Part shown: piece by piece, positions 39,376-47,279 of the stretch
Layout of the letters: each line of letters starts with the position of its first letter
Numbering within the stretch: the first letter of the stretch is position 1
Origin: Acinetobacter brisouisimilis
GTDB lineage: Bacteria > Pseudomonadota > Gammaproteobacteria > Pseudomonadales > Moraxellaceae
Direction of reading: 5' to 3'
DNA: 64,000 nt
NCBI RefSeq assembly: GCF_000368265.1
Contig: NZ_KB851219.1
Coordinates: forward strand, 783,486-847,485
Position numbers and translations under genes: made by a program
The notes under the pieces: model-generated
The model's database searches: none
Told to the model about the DNA's origin: nothing
The model's input: only the letters and a program-made list of their open reading frames with translations

Positions 39376-39777
39376 TCTGAACTTCAAAGCGTTACCGTGG
39401 TCGAAGACATGGGGCATATTGGATATGCTGCGATTTTGCATGGTTGTAAAGTCGGAAAAAATGCCATGATCGGCATGAACAGCGTGATTCTGGATGACTC
39501 AGAAATTGGTGAAAATACCATTATTGGTGCAAACAGCACCGTAACGGCAAAGACCAAGATTCCTGCCAATAGCTTGGCACTCGGTAGCCCTGTGAAAATT
39601 ATTCGTGAATTAAGAGCCGACGAGATCGCATGGAAAACTCAAGGGACACAGCAATATATCGAGCTGACTCAGCGTTGTTTGCACAGCCTGCAAGAAGTCA
39701 TGCCATTGAATGAACAAGACCTGTTATTGCCACGTAAAACTTATCTGGACTTTCAGGCAGATCACCACACAAAATAA
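39376..39777 (+). pseudogene. paaY: PaaY-like hexapeptide acyltransferase/thioesterase, N-terminally truncated
   Basis: About 134 codons. VVEDMGHIGYAAILHGCKVG, GMNSVILDDSEIGENTIIGA and the end RPKTYLDF-like LPRKTYLDFQ fit the C-terminal two thirds of PaaY, a gamma-carbonic-anhydrase-like hexapeptide protein of phenylacetate catabolism. Full-length PaaY has ~195-200 residues; the first ~65 residues, with the first metal ligand region, are missing. An ATG at 39364 is in frame but has no ribosome-binding site. Its neighbour on the other strand lost its 5' end at the same point, so both were cut by one deletion. Confidence 0.75.
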
Positions 39778-40022
39778 AAAAATCAATGAGATGCTTAATT
39801 ATAAAAAAATCAAATTTATCTGCAAAGCAACAAAAATTGATGCGTAAAGTAAAGCCTTTGCGTTAAAACATGAGTTTTGTTGCATTGAGGTTAAATTTTA
39901 AATAAAAATTAGGGCAGAACCCTCTAAAATAGGGGATCTGTGACTTGTTCTCACTAAAATTTATACGCATAGCAGAGTAAGATGCTCTAAAATGACAGTT
40001 GATTCTTTTTTGAGATATTTGC
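39778..40022. other. AT-rich spacer before the orphan cluster
   Basis: About 245 bases with no supported gene; contains the presumed promoter for the membrane protein gene at 40023. Confidence 0.4.
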
Positions 40023-40511
40023 ATGTTTAGGTCTAAGGACAATTCAACAAAAATTAGCACCGATGAGCATAAGAAAAATATAGATTATGTTTTTAACGAA
40101 GTTGGATTTAGTTTTTTTGTACTCAAAAACTTTCTATGGTTTTTTTGGTTTTTAGATTTAGGCTTATTGCCAGGAAAAATTATTACTTACTTGTATTCTA
40201 ATCATGCAACATGGTTATCCTATGCTTATGATATAAAAAGTTCTTCGTGGTTGATGTTGGATAAATCACCAACTCTCAGTTATATCGGCTGGTTTTGTAT
40301 TGCGCTGGCACTGTCAAATCCTAAAACCATCCAGCAATTATTGTATAGAATTCCATTCTTAAAAATTAAAATCAGTCGTGATCTTCTCAATTATCAAACC
40401 TTGGTTTATGGTTTTTTTATTGGGTTTCTTGCATCCCATTTATCGAGTGTTTTTATGGGGTTGCCAGATATTTTTTCAGCATATTCAATTGAATATATTC
40501 GGATTTTTTAA
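40023..40511 (+). CDS. Hypothetical membrane protein
   Basis: 162 residues, not recognised. The first 30 are hydrophilic; hydrophobic segments follow at about 30-50 (FFVLKNFLWFFWFLDLGLL), 80-98 (LSYIGWFCIALALS) and 128-146 (LVYGFFIGFLASHLSSVFMG), so three membrane passes with aromatic-rich first helix. A/T-rich codon use. No ribosome-binding site is clear (TTTGC precedes the ATG). It is the first gene of the accessory block; the surroundings are decaying, so expression is uncertain. Confidence 0.55.
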   Translation: MFRSKDNSTKISTDEHKKNIDYVFNEVGFSFFVLKNFLWFFWFLDLGLLPGKIITYLYSNHATWLSYAYDIKSSSWLMLDKSPTLSYIGWFCIALALSNPKTIQQLLYRIPFLKIKISRDLLNYQTLVYGFFIGFLASHLSSVFMGLPDIFSAYSIEYIRIF

Positions 40512-40571
40512 ATTATTTACTGTATTTAGACCACATGATAATGATGATTAATTTCAACCTGTGCAACTTGC

Positions 40572-40709
40572 TCAGTCAGTAAATAACGTCTTGTCAATAA
40601 TTTCGCATCGGTGCTGATATTGCTGTTTGTCCAAAGAGTGATCTTGGCAAAAGACTTTTAATTCATTTTTAATTTTTTGACTGAGTTTTTGAGGAACAGT
40701 CATATTCAT
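40572..40709 (-). CDS. Small hypothetical protein, 45 residues
   Basis: Starts at ATG 40709, MNMTVPQKLSQKIKNELKVF, and ends at 40572 after KTLFTD. Hydrophilic and Lys/Gln rich. Its start overlaps the stop of an upstream minus-strand frame as ATGA, so translational coupling is possible. I do not recognise it. It may be part of a remnant rather than a working gene. Confidence 0.35.
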   Translation of the reverse strand: MNMTVPQKLSQKIKNELKVFCQDHSLDKQQYQHRCEIIDKTLFTD

Positions 40710-40859
40710 CTTTTAGTTCTCCAAAGTACTTCAAACTTTTCAGCAATAAGAAATTGATCAATTTCAGATTCAAGAACCTTGTCAAAAACATGAGCCAAAC
40801 GAGAGAAAAATCCATTTGAATGCTATAGCAGAGACAAAAACCTGTGCGATAACCTGATA
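40706..40859 (-). pseudogene. C-terminal gene fragment upstream of the small ORF
   Basis: One minus-strand frame is open for about 51 codons without a start (preceded by stops near 40860). It ends ...KVLESEIDQFLIAEKFEVLW and RTKR, and looks like a genuine protein tail. It overlaps the following 45-residue gene by ATGA. No family is recognised, so this is probably what remains of an operon cut at the junction with the plus-strand pseudogene at 40861. Confidence 0.35.
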
Positions 40860-40860
40860 G

Positions 40861-41191
40861 CACTATTACTTTGCTGGCTGGTTACTGAATGCTCGTTTAA
40901 AATACCAAAGCAGAGAGCAACAACGCGCGACACAAAATCAAACAGCAAAAATGAAAAAGCTCTCTGACAAACAAATCAACCTGTTCGTTCAAAAGCTGAC
41001 ATATCGTTATGAAGTGTCGAGCAAGTTTGCCGAAGCAGGGGAAAGCGATGAATAGCTTGCGGCGCGCACTGTGCTGAAAACTGAGTCATCCTGAACAACG
41101 TAAAAAACTTGCGCCGTATCTGGCATAGGTGGGATTTGAGGGGGAGTGGTATGAAGGCAAATACGTTTGTAAAAAAATACGGCTGGGCTGA
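40861..41191 (+). pseudogene. Decayed single-span membrane protein gene
   Basis: Starting right after a stop, the plus frame reads YFAGWLLNARLKYQ, then a charged stretch (SREQQRATQNQTAKMKKLSD) and KLTYRYEVSSKFAEAGESDE, where a TAG interrupts. Beyond it the protein-like sequence continues (LAARTVLK), shifts frame near 41078, goes on as LSHPEQRKKLAPYLA, meets a second TAG, and ends VGFEGEWYEGKYV...RLG at 41191. Both TAG codons sit where CAG (Gln) would fit. So one gene was broken by two nonsense changes and a frameshift. Its end overlaps the next gene's start, as in an operon. Confidence 0.6.
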
Positions 41192-41579
41192 AGCACAGGA
41201 CGTTGTGAAAAATGCACACTGGGACAATGCCTATAGCGATGGATCTTACTACTCGCATTTAGATTCGGACAGTGAAGTTTTGCTGAGTGACCTAAAACGC
41301 TTGGTTCAGTCACATGAAATCATCGAAAAAGGTCAGGGTCTGGATGCTTGCAAAGACGTATTTTTATCTGTGGACAGTGACGAATCTGAATATATAAACC
41401 GATTAGGGGTTGAATACAAAAAGTCATCTGAAGACCCTAACGATAAGGCTTTGATGCTTTGTGATGATGGGGCGTGGATTGATAGTTCGTATTTAAATTA
41501 CCAACTGGACAGCGCTTATGGTTTTGTCAATCTGAAACAACTCAAACAAGCCATCGCTGATGAGGAATCCTGTTTATGA
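41151..41579 (+). CDS. Hypothetical protein, possibly phage-derived
   Basis: 142 residues beginning MKANTFVKKYGWAEAQDVVK. The ATG at 41151 has a strong GGGGGAG 5 bases upstream; the frame is open 14 codons further but without a signal. Acidic, soluble, with repeated Ser/Asp runs (SDGSYYSHLDSDSEV, SVDSDESEY). No known domain is recognised; the style (operon overlap on both sides, first residues like small prophage proteins) suggests a mobile-element origin. The stop overlaps the ATG of a 15-codon frame (MTPRDFYQ...) that ends at once. Confidence 0.6.
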   Translation: MKANTFVKKYGWAEAQDVVKNAHWDNAYSDGSYYSHLDSDSEVLLSDLKRLVQSHEIIEKGQGLDACKDVFLSVDSDESEYINRLGVEYKKSSEDPNDKALMLCDDGAWIDSSYLNYQLDSAYGFVNLKQLKQAIADEESCL

Positions 41580-41769
41580 CTCCGCGCGACTTTTATCAAG
41601 TATATTACTTCCTGTACAGCTGATAAGTATTTACTGATGCCGAGCTGCAAATCCGACATTCAATGAAATGCATCAATAAAAAAGTATATATGCATATTAT
41701 AAAAGCCTATCTGTTAAGGCAAACTTTAAGAGGGATATAGATCCTTGGTTAAAAAACAGGATAAAAGTT
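41576..41769 (+). other. Truncated frame and spacer
   Basis: ATG 41576 overlaps the previous stop (ATGA) and opens only 15 codons, MTPRDFYQVYYFLYS. A shifted frame continues briefly (TADKYLLMPSCKSDIQ) before another stop. This is probably the start of a third gene of the same operon, broken early. The remainder is promoter and leader of the next gene. Confidence 0.3.
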
Positions 41770-42432
41770 ATGTCATCAATAAGAAACTATTTGAACAAAA
41801 TAGATGATTCAACATCAGAAGATATGGCTCAAAAAGAAACCCTAGATTTACTTATTCAGTTGGGGAATGCAAAAGCGAACCTTTTTCAATGTAAGATTGA
41901 AGAAAATTTACAGTACGCTCAAGATAAGACGGATTCATTTCCTGTTCAGAAAATTGTTTATAATTTTAATACAGTACGTTTCTTTTCAGCGAATGAATCT
42001 GCCGAGATGCGCAGCATGATCAATTCTGAAGTAAAAATGTTTCTTTCAGGTGTTCGGGAAGCTGCTCTATCTGCAATAAGTTCTCTAGTTTATTTTGAGT
42101 TAGATATGTTACTTAATCGACCATATTATACTGATGAGATCGGAGCTTGTTATCTTGCATTTGAAGGGCAGTCAGCTCTTCGAATAGATATGACAGCGTG
42201 GTATCAAAATATTACGATTCATAATTTCGAATATAAACCAGAGAAAATTTTAACAGTTGTTGCTCTAGTATCTTCTATTAATACTAAAAAAATGAATCTT
42301 TTAGCATTTCTAAACATGTATCAAGCACAATTATCTCAAGGTGGTGCGAGTCAAGAAACCATTGCAAACGAAATTGCGTATGCAAAGGATGTGCTGGATA
42401 AATCTATGAATGCTGACTCTTCTAAGGCGTGA
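41770..42432 (+). CDS. Hypothetical soluble protein
   Basis: 220 residues, not recognised. Mostly helical composition without signal peptide. Central segment RSMINSEVKMFLSGVREAALSAISSLVYFELDMLL is the longest amphipathic/hydrophobic part (quoted in pieces: SEVKMFLSGVREAALSAI). A mixed beta-like region with ALRIDMTAWYQNITIHNF follows. AGGA lies 9 bases before the ATG. It is followed by its own terminator. Codon use is A/T rich compared with the lpx operon. An immunity-protein or accessory role is possible, but I have no direct evidence. Confidence 0.6.
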   Translation: MSSIRNYLNKIDDSTSEDMAQKETLDLLIQLGNAKANLFQCKIEENLQYAQDKTDSFPVQKIVYNFNTVRFFSANESAEMRSMINSEVKMFLSGVREAALSAISSLVYFELDMLLNRPYYTDEIGACYLAFEGQSALRIDMTAWYQNITIHNFEYKPEKILTVVALVSSINTKKMNLLAFLNMYQAQLSQGGASQETIANEIAYAKDVLDKSMNADSSKA

Positions 42433-42475
42433 CCAAAGTAGCACATGCATAGAAATAATCTTGGTATATCTTAAG

Positions 42476-42500
42476 CCAACATCATTGATGTTGGTTTTTT
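42476..42500 (+). terminator. Terminator of the 41770 gene
   Basis: CCAACATC (42476-42483), ATT loop, GATGTTGG (42487-42494), followed by six T. 43 bases after the stop codon. Confidence 0.9.
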
Positions 42501-42588
42501 AAATTTAGTATCTTGAATTTTTTTCAAAATATCTGTATGTAATATATACAACATATATTTTTAAAAATTTTATTTAATAGGAAATAAT

Positions 42589-43029
42589 ATGAATATTAAT
42601 GATATAAAAACGTTACTTGAGCAATCTGAATGGTATCAACCAAATGATGATGATTCATCTATCTATTTAGCTAAAGATGATATTTTTTTAAAGTTTAAAG
42701 TAGAAAAAGAAGAAGGTGGTGATTTTAATGTTGGAGATCTTCCTCCAAATATACAATCTTTTTACAGAATTCTTGATCAAGATATTAAGGTTTCAGATAT
42801 TTCTTTAAATAAAGTACATTTTTATTATCAAAAACAGGTCATTAGAGTTTTTGATATATACAAATTTGAATCTTCACATAATCATGAAAAAATATATTTC
42901 GCAAAACCTACAAATCAATCTACTCATGTAAACATTATAGATGACATATTCTATAAAGTGATCATTAAGAAGTTAAATACAGAATTTTCATTAGGAAAAA
43001 TAATCTTTGCTAATGGAAATTTTGAATAA
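42589..43029 (+). CDS. Hypothetical acidic protein
   Basis: 146 residues, not recognised; no signal peptide or membrane segment. Strongly acidic first half (PNDDDSSIYLAKDDIF, EKEEGGDFNVGD) with alternating beta-like patterns throughout. AT-rich codon use and a private terminator on each side mark it as an independent cassette. Such stand-alone small acidic proteins are frequent as immunity proteins of polymorphic toxins; that is only an analogy, since no toxin gene is next to it. AGGAAA lies about 6 bases upstream. Confidence 0.6.
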   Translation: MNINDIKTLLEQSEWYQPNDDDSSIYLAKDDIFLKFKVEKEEGGDFNVGDLPPNIQSFYRILDQDIKVSDISLNKVHFYYQKQVIRVFDIYKFESSHNHEKIYFAKPTNQSTHVNIIDDIFYKVIIKKLNTEFSLGKIIFANGNFE

Positions 43030-43043
43030 ATCACTATCAAATA

Positions 43044-43069
43044 AAAAGCGGCCAACAGGTCGCTTTTTT
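43044..43069 (+). terminator. Terminator of the 42589 gene
   Basis: AAAAGCGGCC (43044-43053), AACA loop, GGTCGCTTTT (43058-43067) with one G-U pair, then more T. 14 bases after the stop. Confidence 0.85.
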
Positions 43070-43167
43070 AACTTCTACTGTAAGGCTATGGTGGATGGTT
43101 TATTGGTGAGCTGTATGATGTTATTCAATTTGCAATTGATAGTAGATATTTATAGGAAAAAATAATA

Positions 43168-43512
43168 TTGAATATTCTGATGTACTTACCTTGGGGTAAG
43201 GTGCCTGAAATCACTTGTCAGGAATTATGGGAAAATCGCAGCCGTGTGAAAATCATTGATGTTCGTAGTGTTCAGGAATTTAAACACAGCCATATAGAAG
43301 GTGCAGTCAATTTACCAATCACTCAGTTTACAGAATCGGCAATACAGTCTTTAGGGCTCAAACTGGATCAGCCCATTGTAACGATTTGTTTATCGGCACA
43401 CCGCAGTATTCCTGCAACACGCATACTTAATAAGATGGGTTATTCCGCTACACAACTCAAAGGAGGAATGAAATCATGGTGGCAACAAGCTATGCCTTCT
43501 GTGACAAATTAA
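43168..43512 (+). CDS. Rhodanese-domain sulfurtransferase
   Basis: 114 residues, one rhodanese domain. IIDVRSVQEFKHSHIEGAVN is the N-terminal signature and Cys74 in the active loop CLSAHRS carries the persulfide. The fold ends GYSATQLKGGMKSWW. TTG start at 43168 with AGGA about 10 bases upstream; an ATG 12 bases on is the alternative. Together with the persulfide-dioxygenase-like gene downstream it would handle sulfane sulfur (transfer from persulfides to thiosulfate or back). Confidence 0.85.
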   Translation: MNILMYLPWGKVPEITCQELWENRSRVKIIDVRSVQEFKHSHIEGAVNLPITQFTESAIQSLGLKLDQPIVTICLSAHRSIPATRILNKMGYSATQLKGGMKSWWQQAMPSVTN

Positions 43513-43597
43513 AGTTCAACTGATTTTAAAACTTTAAGTATATGCTCAATATAAAATAAACGATCAAACATTGATTTTTGAACAAGGGGATAGGGAA

Positions 43598-44479
43598 ATG
43601 TCATTTCATCCAAATGTAAAAGATTTTTTTGATATAAATACAAATACATTTAGTTATGTGGTTTCAGATCCTGTAACTAAACAATGTGCAATTATTGATA
43701 GTGTTCTTGATTACGATCCAGTTTCTGCTGTCACGTTTACATTTCATGCAGATCAAATCATTGATTATATTAAAGAACAGCAATTAACAGTGGAATGGAT
43801 TTTAGAAACGCATGTACATGCAGATCATTTAACGGCAGCACAATATTTAAAAAAGCAGCTTGGTGGCAAAGTAGCAATCAGTCATCGAATTTCATTGGTA
43901 CAAGAAACTTTTAGTGCAATATACAACATTGATATCGATCAACTCCGTCTGAGTCAGACTTTCGACCATGTCTTTGATGATCATGAACAATTTACAATCG
44001 GAAATTTGCAAGCCTACAATATTCCCACCCCTGGTCATACGCCTGCTTGTTTAAGCTATGTGATTGGAAATGCTGTTTTTGTTGGAGATACGCTCTTTAT
44101 GCCTGACTATGGTACGGCACGATGCGATTTTCCAAAGGGAAATGCAGCAACCTTATTTGATTCGGTACAAAAACTGTATCAATTACCTGAAGATACACGC
44201 GTTTTTTTATGCCATGACTATTTGCCAGAATCTCGCGATCATTACATTTGTGAAACAGATATCAAAACCCAAAAACAAACGAATATCCATATTCATACAG
44301 GCATAAAAAAAACCGATTTTGTTGAAATGCGCCAAAAACGTGATACGACTTTAAGTATGCCTAGACTGATTTTGCCATCAATTCAAATTAATATGATTGC
44401 AGGTAATTTTCCAAAGCCAGAGCAAAATGGAATATCTTATTTAAAACTACCGCTGAATTATTTCAAAGCCAAGAGTTAA
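43598..44479 (+). CDS. MBL-fold persulfide dioxygenase-like protein (ETHE1/Blh family)
   Basis: 293 residues. The metallo-beta-lactamase motif THVHADHL (71-78) supplies iron ligands, and IPTPGHTPACLSYV plus FVGDTLFMPDYGTARCDFP follow as in ETHE1-type persulfide dioxygenases and the Blh proteins of bigR operons. The family oxidises glutathione persulfide to sulfite. The C-terminal ~60 residues (MRQKRDTTLSMPRLILPSIQIN, quoted in part) are typical of the Blh group. ATG 43598 follows AGGGAA closely; the frame is open 9 codons upstream. No BigR/SqrR-type ArsR repressor or sulfide:quinone reductase is adjacent. Confidence 0.85.
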   Translation: MSFHPNVKDFFDINTNTFSYVVSDPVTKQCAIIDSVLDYDPVSAVTFTFHADQIIDYIKEQQLTVEWILETHVHADHLTAAQYLKKQLGGKVAISHRISLVQETFSAIYNIDIDQLRLSQTFDHVFDDHEQFTIGNLQAYNIPTPGHTPACLSYVIGNAVFVGDTLFMPDYGTARCDFPKGNAATLFDSVQKLYQLPEDTRVFLCHDYLPESRDHYICETDIKTQKQTNIHIHTGIKKTDFVEMRQKRDTTLSMPRLILPSIQINMIAGNFPKPEQNGISYLKLPLNYFKAKS

Positions 44480-44649
44480 GTTAACCTTAAAAAGCAAACG
44501 TGTAGATGAAGCTAAATACACTGACATCATGGAAAATTATGCTGAATAACCGTGATGTGGTAGGGGCAATTCAACATTTGCTGAATGTAAAACCAGTGAC
44601 GAATTTATGCAGGGATATCACAAGTATTTTGAATAGGCAGAAAAATCCA
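44480..44649 (+). other. Short remnant region between MBL gene and integrase end
   Basis: Two short plus-strand protein-like pieces: RVDEAKYTDIMENYAE ending in a stop at ~44550, and NRDVVGAIQHLLNVKPVTNL continuing past 44620. Neither has a proper start and ribosome-binding site, and I cannot identify them. They probably mark the left boundary of the integrase-bearing insertion. Confidence 0.3.
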
Positions 44650-46062
44650 TCATACCGATGTTTTTTTAACTTCTTTGGGCTGACTCATTAATTCTTTTAG
44701 CTGCTCTATTTTGGATATGCCATGTACGTAGTTTACATTTTCCATTATGGATTTTTCAAAGTAAGCTTGATGCCTACTTGGTGTATCAAAAGTACGGTTT
44801 TTGATTGCAAATTTTGCGTCATCATTAAAAATTAGATTTTCAATTTTGCACATTGCGTCATACATCTCTTCAAATGAGACTTGTGCATCGCCATCTGTGC
44901 CATTTTTTGAATCATCTTCAGAAGTATGATTGATAAGGCGTTTGATTGTACCTGAACCAACATTAATACTCTTCGCTAGGCTGGAGAATGTGCGCCGTAA
45001 ATCATGGTAAGTAAACTCAATTCCAGACTCTTCAACGATCTTCAATCGTGCTTTGCTTCTATTTGTGACGTGACCTTCTCCCTGGCGGGCTTGAAAGACG
45101 TAAGGCTTACCAGCAGATCGTTTATATCTGGACTGCATAATATAGGTGAGTATTTCACCCATAGGTAATGTAATCGGTTTACCATTCTTAGGGTTTACAG
45201 ATGTGATGGTTTTATATTTTAAATCAACATGCTTCCACTCTAGTTTTTCTGTTTCTTCACGCCTGAAACCAGTTAATAAAACCGTTAGGATGAAATCCTG
45301 ATTGGTGTATGCATTGCAATTATAGTAATTTTGCCCAACCCATTGGGTATATAGAATGACTTTTACCCAGTCGGCTAGCTGATCTTTTCGAATATAGTTT
45401 TTTCTGCATTTGACTTTGTTCCATGATTTTTTTGTAGTGAGAGTCGAAACAGGATTTTTAATATCAAGAATACTTTTATCATTTACATCTAAGTAGTGCT
45501 CAGTTGCGAAATTAAAAATAGCTCGCAAAAAACGCATTGCTAAGTTTGCTCTGGATTTTGATCTTTGAGTAAGTTCGTCATGCTTTTCTTGAATCATTTT
45601 TTGCGTGATATCTATAAGCCTGATATTTTTCCAGTCACCCAAATAATCATTCATGCATTGTTCATAGTCTTTTTGTGTCTTTTCTCCAAGTTGTCGCTCA
45701 GATTTGTAGGCATTGTAGGCGTTTTGTAGAGAAGGTTGCTGCTCAGCGATGTCATCATTTTCCTGTTGTTTCTGTTTTTTATGCAGCTTCTCTTTGTTTG
45801 GGTTAATGCCTTGCGACATTTGGTCGAGCAGGAATCGTGCTTGTTCTCTTGCTTGATCAACAGTAATATTTCCATCTTTTCCGATTGTTACTCGTACAGA
45901 AGATTTACCGTTGATTCTTCGCTCAACAATGTAGACTTTTGAGGAAAGCACACGCAGTGCAAAACCTAAAAGTTCTGAGTCTCTGTAGAATTTTGCATGA
46001 TTTGGAGATAAAGGTACTGAATCAACAAAAGTTTTGGTTAGCTTTGTGTTTTCACCCGACAT
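44650..46062 (-). CDS. Tyrosine recombinase (phage/island integrase)
   Basis: About 470 residues in the order of P4/CP4-type integrases: an N-terminal arm-binding DUF4102-like domain (FYRDSELLGFALRV, VRVTIGKDGNITVDQAR), a core-binding SAM-like domain (about 140-240) and the catalytic domain with the first Arg in LTGFRREETEKLEW, HDLRRTFSSLA (His-x-x-Arg) and LINHTSED; the nucleophilic Tyr is probably that of EEMYDAM. ATG 46062 has GGGAA about 9 bases upstream; ATG 46080 and GTG 46086 are alternatives. It reads away from the tRNA gene at 46219. No other phage genes are recognisable, so the element is eroded or minimal. Confidence 0.88.
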   Translation of the reverse strand: MSGENTKLTKTFVDSVPLSPNHAKFYRDSELLGFALRVLSSKVYIVERRINGKSSVRVTIGKDGNITVDQAREQARFLLDQMSQGINPNKEKLHKKQKQQENDDIAEQQPSLQNAYNAYKSERQLGEKTQKDYEQCMNDYLGDWKNIRLIDITQKMIQEKHDELTQRSKSRANLAMRFLRAIFNFATEHYLDVNDKSILDIKNPVSTLTTKKSWNKVKCRKNYIRKDQLADWVKVILYTQWVGQNYYNCNAYTNQDFILTVLLTGFRREETEKLEWKHVDLKYKTITSVNPKNGKPITLPMGEILTYIMQSRYKRSAGKPYVFQARQGEGHVTNRSKARLKIVEESGIEFTYHDLRRTFSSLAKSINVGSGTIKRLINHTSEDDSKNGTDGDAQVSFEEMYDAMCKIENLIFNDDAKFAIKNRTFDTPSRHQAYFEKSIMENVNYVHGISKIEQLKELMSQPKEVKKTSV

Positions 46063-46119
46063 GGTGTACGATTCCCGCATTAGCACTAATATACAATAGC
46101 ATGCAATATTCTGTAGCGC

Positions 46120-46137
46120 CTACAAAACGTCTACAAA
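46120..46137. promoter_or_regulatory. Tandem CTACAAA repeats, possible integrase arm sites
   Basis: CTACAAA occurs at 46120-46126 and 46131-46137, 11 bases apart (one helical turn), between the integrase start and the tRNA gene. Short direct repeats beside an attachment site are typical arm-type integrase sites. Weak evidence on its own. Confidence 0.3.
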
Positions 46138-46218
46138 GAAAATTATTGCAAAGGTTTTTCTAGTTGTGTATTATTCACAAACATTAAAAGCATTGATATA
46201 TAATGTTTTTAATTTATA

Positions 46219-46295
<77 letters not shown>

Positions 46296-46648
46296 AATTC
46301 TTGTAATCATATGCACAGCTTTGCAATGATTTAATATATAAACCCATGAATGATGAAGATTCATGGGTTTTTTGTTTTTACATAACTTTATTCGGATCTA
46401 TTGTGTATTCAATCTTGTAAGTTTTCGGCTTATTTTGCACTCACTCGAATTCTAATACTTTTACGAAGCACAGAATAAAATACGAGTTACTGAATATAAC
46501 GACAGAATTATTGAAACACCTCTTTATTCAGTATAAAGAACAGTTTCAATAGTAGAAAATTCATGTAATTAGATAATTTAATCTATCGCCTCTAACGATA
46601 GAATCTATCTATTCATTATTTATTATATAGTCAAACTCGGCAGTCCTT
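46296..46648. other. Region behind the tRNA with terminator and gene relics
   Basis: A terminator at 46341-46373 is listed separately. On the minus strand a short open piece ending IEYTIDPNKVM stops at ~46380, in front of that same hairpin, and looks like the tail of a lost gene. A hairpin TCTATCG/CGATAGA lies near 46582-46602. No complete gene is visible. Confidence 0.4.
46341..46373 (+). terminator. Terminator downstream of the tRNA
   Basis: AACCCATGAA (46341-46350) pairs with TTCATGGGTT (46360-46369) around a 9-base loop and is followed by a T run. Ends the tRNA transcript 45 bases after its CCA. Confidence 0.88.
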
Positions 46649-46679
46649 AGAAAGCATAAATTGATGTTTATGCTTTCTA
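46649..46679 (-). terminator. Hairpin behind the small hydrophilic gene
   Basis: AGAAAGCATAAA (46649-46660) / TTTATGCTTTCT (46668-46679), 12 of 12 paired. It lies 24 bases after the stop of the minus-strand gene at 46704. Confidence 0.65.
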
Positions 46680-46703
46680 TTCTTTAGAGCTATATAGAAC
46701 TGC

Positions 46704-46886
46704 TCAATGGGGTTGTTTATAGTTGCTGGTACTATCATGGTGCTGATGATAATGGCTTGATTTATGCTGCTCATGCTCATTAGATTTATCTTTAGGGTTT
46801 TTTTGAGTTGGAGCATCGTCTAGACTTGATTGCTCTTCAGCTTTGTTAGACCCTAATTCATCCTTAGTGTGTTTTTGCTTAGTCAT
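46704..46886 (-). CDS. Small hydrophilic low-complexity protein
   Basis: 60 residues starting MTKQKHTKDELGSNKAEEQS; almost no hydrophobic residues, many Lys, Glu, Gln, and a His-rich end (SSHYHQHHDSTSNYKQPH). Probably disordered; small stress-type proteins have such composition, but no family is recognised. I start at ATG 46886, which has AGGA at 8 bases; ATG 46895 is directly against the AAAAGG. A 12-bp hairpin closes the gene. Confidence 0.5.
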   Translation of the reverse strand: MTKQKHTKDELGSNKAEEQSSLDDAPTQKNPKDKSNEHEQHKSSHYHQHHDSTSNYKQPH

Positions 46887-46984
46887 TTTATTCATCCTTT
46901 TCTAAAATTATCAGATTGACGATTTTCTAACCGACTCTATTACAATGCACGGATGTAAAAAAAAGATGTAGTTTTATATTGTAT

Positions 46985-47231
46985 CTAAATATCAAACAGC
47001 GCCCGAATTTCTACTGACAAATCATGATCCAGTTTTGCGTTGTGGGTTTGATACAACTCAAAAAGTTCCGAAATAAAACCTTCATTCTATATTTTGACTT
47101 CAATCAGTTCGAATGTCTGGTGAACAGCTAAAGTCAAATCATAAAAATATACTGCATCATGACAACGTAATTTTTTATAAAAAGGATACCGCTCTAAAAT
47201 ACAGATAAGATTTTTTATCCCAAAACGATTT
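46985..47231 (-). pseudogene. Unidentified gene remnant with an internal TAG
   Basis: One minus-strand frame reads RFGIKNLICILERYPFYKKL, then CHDAVYFYDLTLAVHQTFEL up to a TAG at 47097-47099, and goes on with NEGFISELFELYQTHNAKL and a stop at 46985. The composition on both sides of the TAG is that of a real protein and the frame is unchanged, so a nonsense mutation is likely. No start codon or family is recognised; the 5' part seems lost. It adds to the decayed genes around the integrase. Confidence 0.4.
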
Positions 47232-47279
47232 TATTGTAGTATCAATATATTGGGGATGAAATTGTTATAAGTTGCAGAT

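Noticed and set aside
40023..43029. Complete prophage
   Set aside because: No capsid, terminase, portal, tail or replication genes; only small orphan genes and remnants.
44506..44691. 61-codon frame at the integrase end
   Set aside because: No ribosome-binding site; overlaps the integrase 3' end; kept only as a remnant note.
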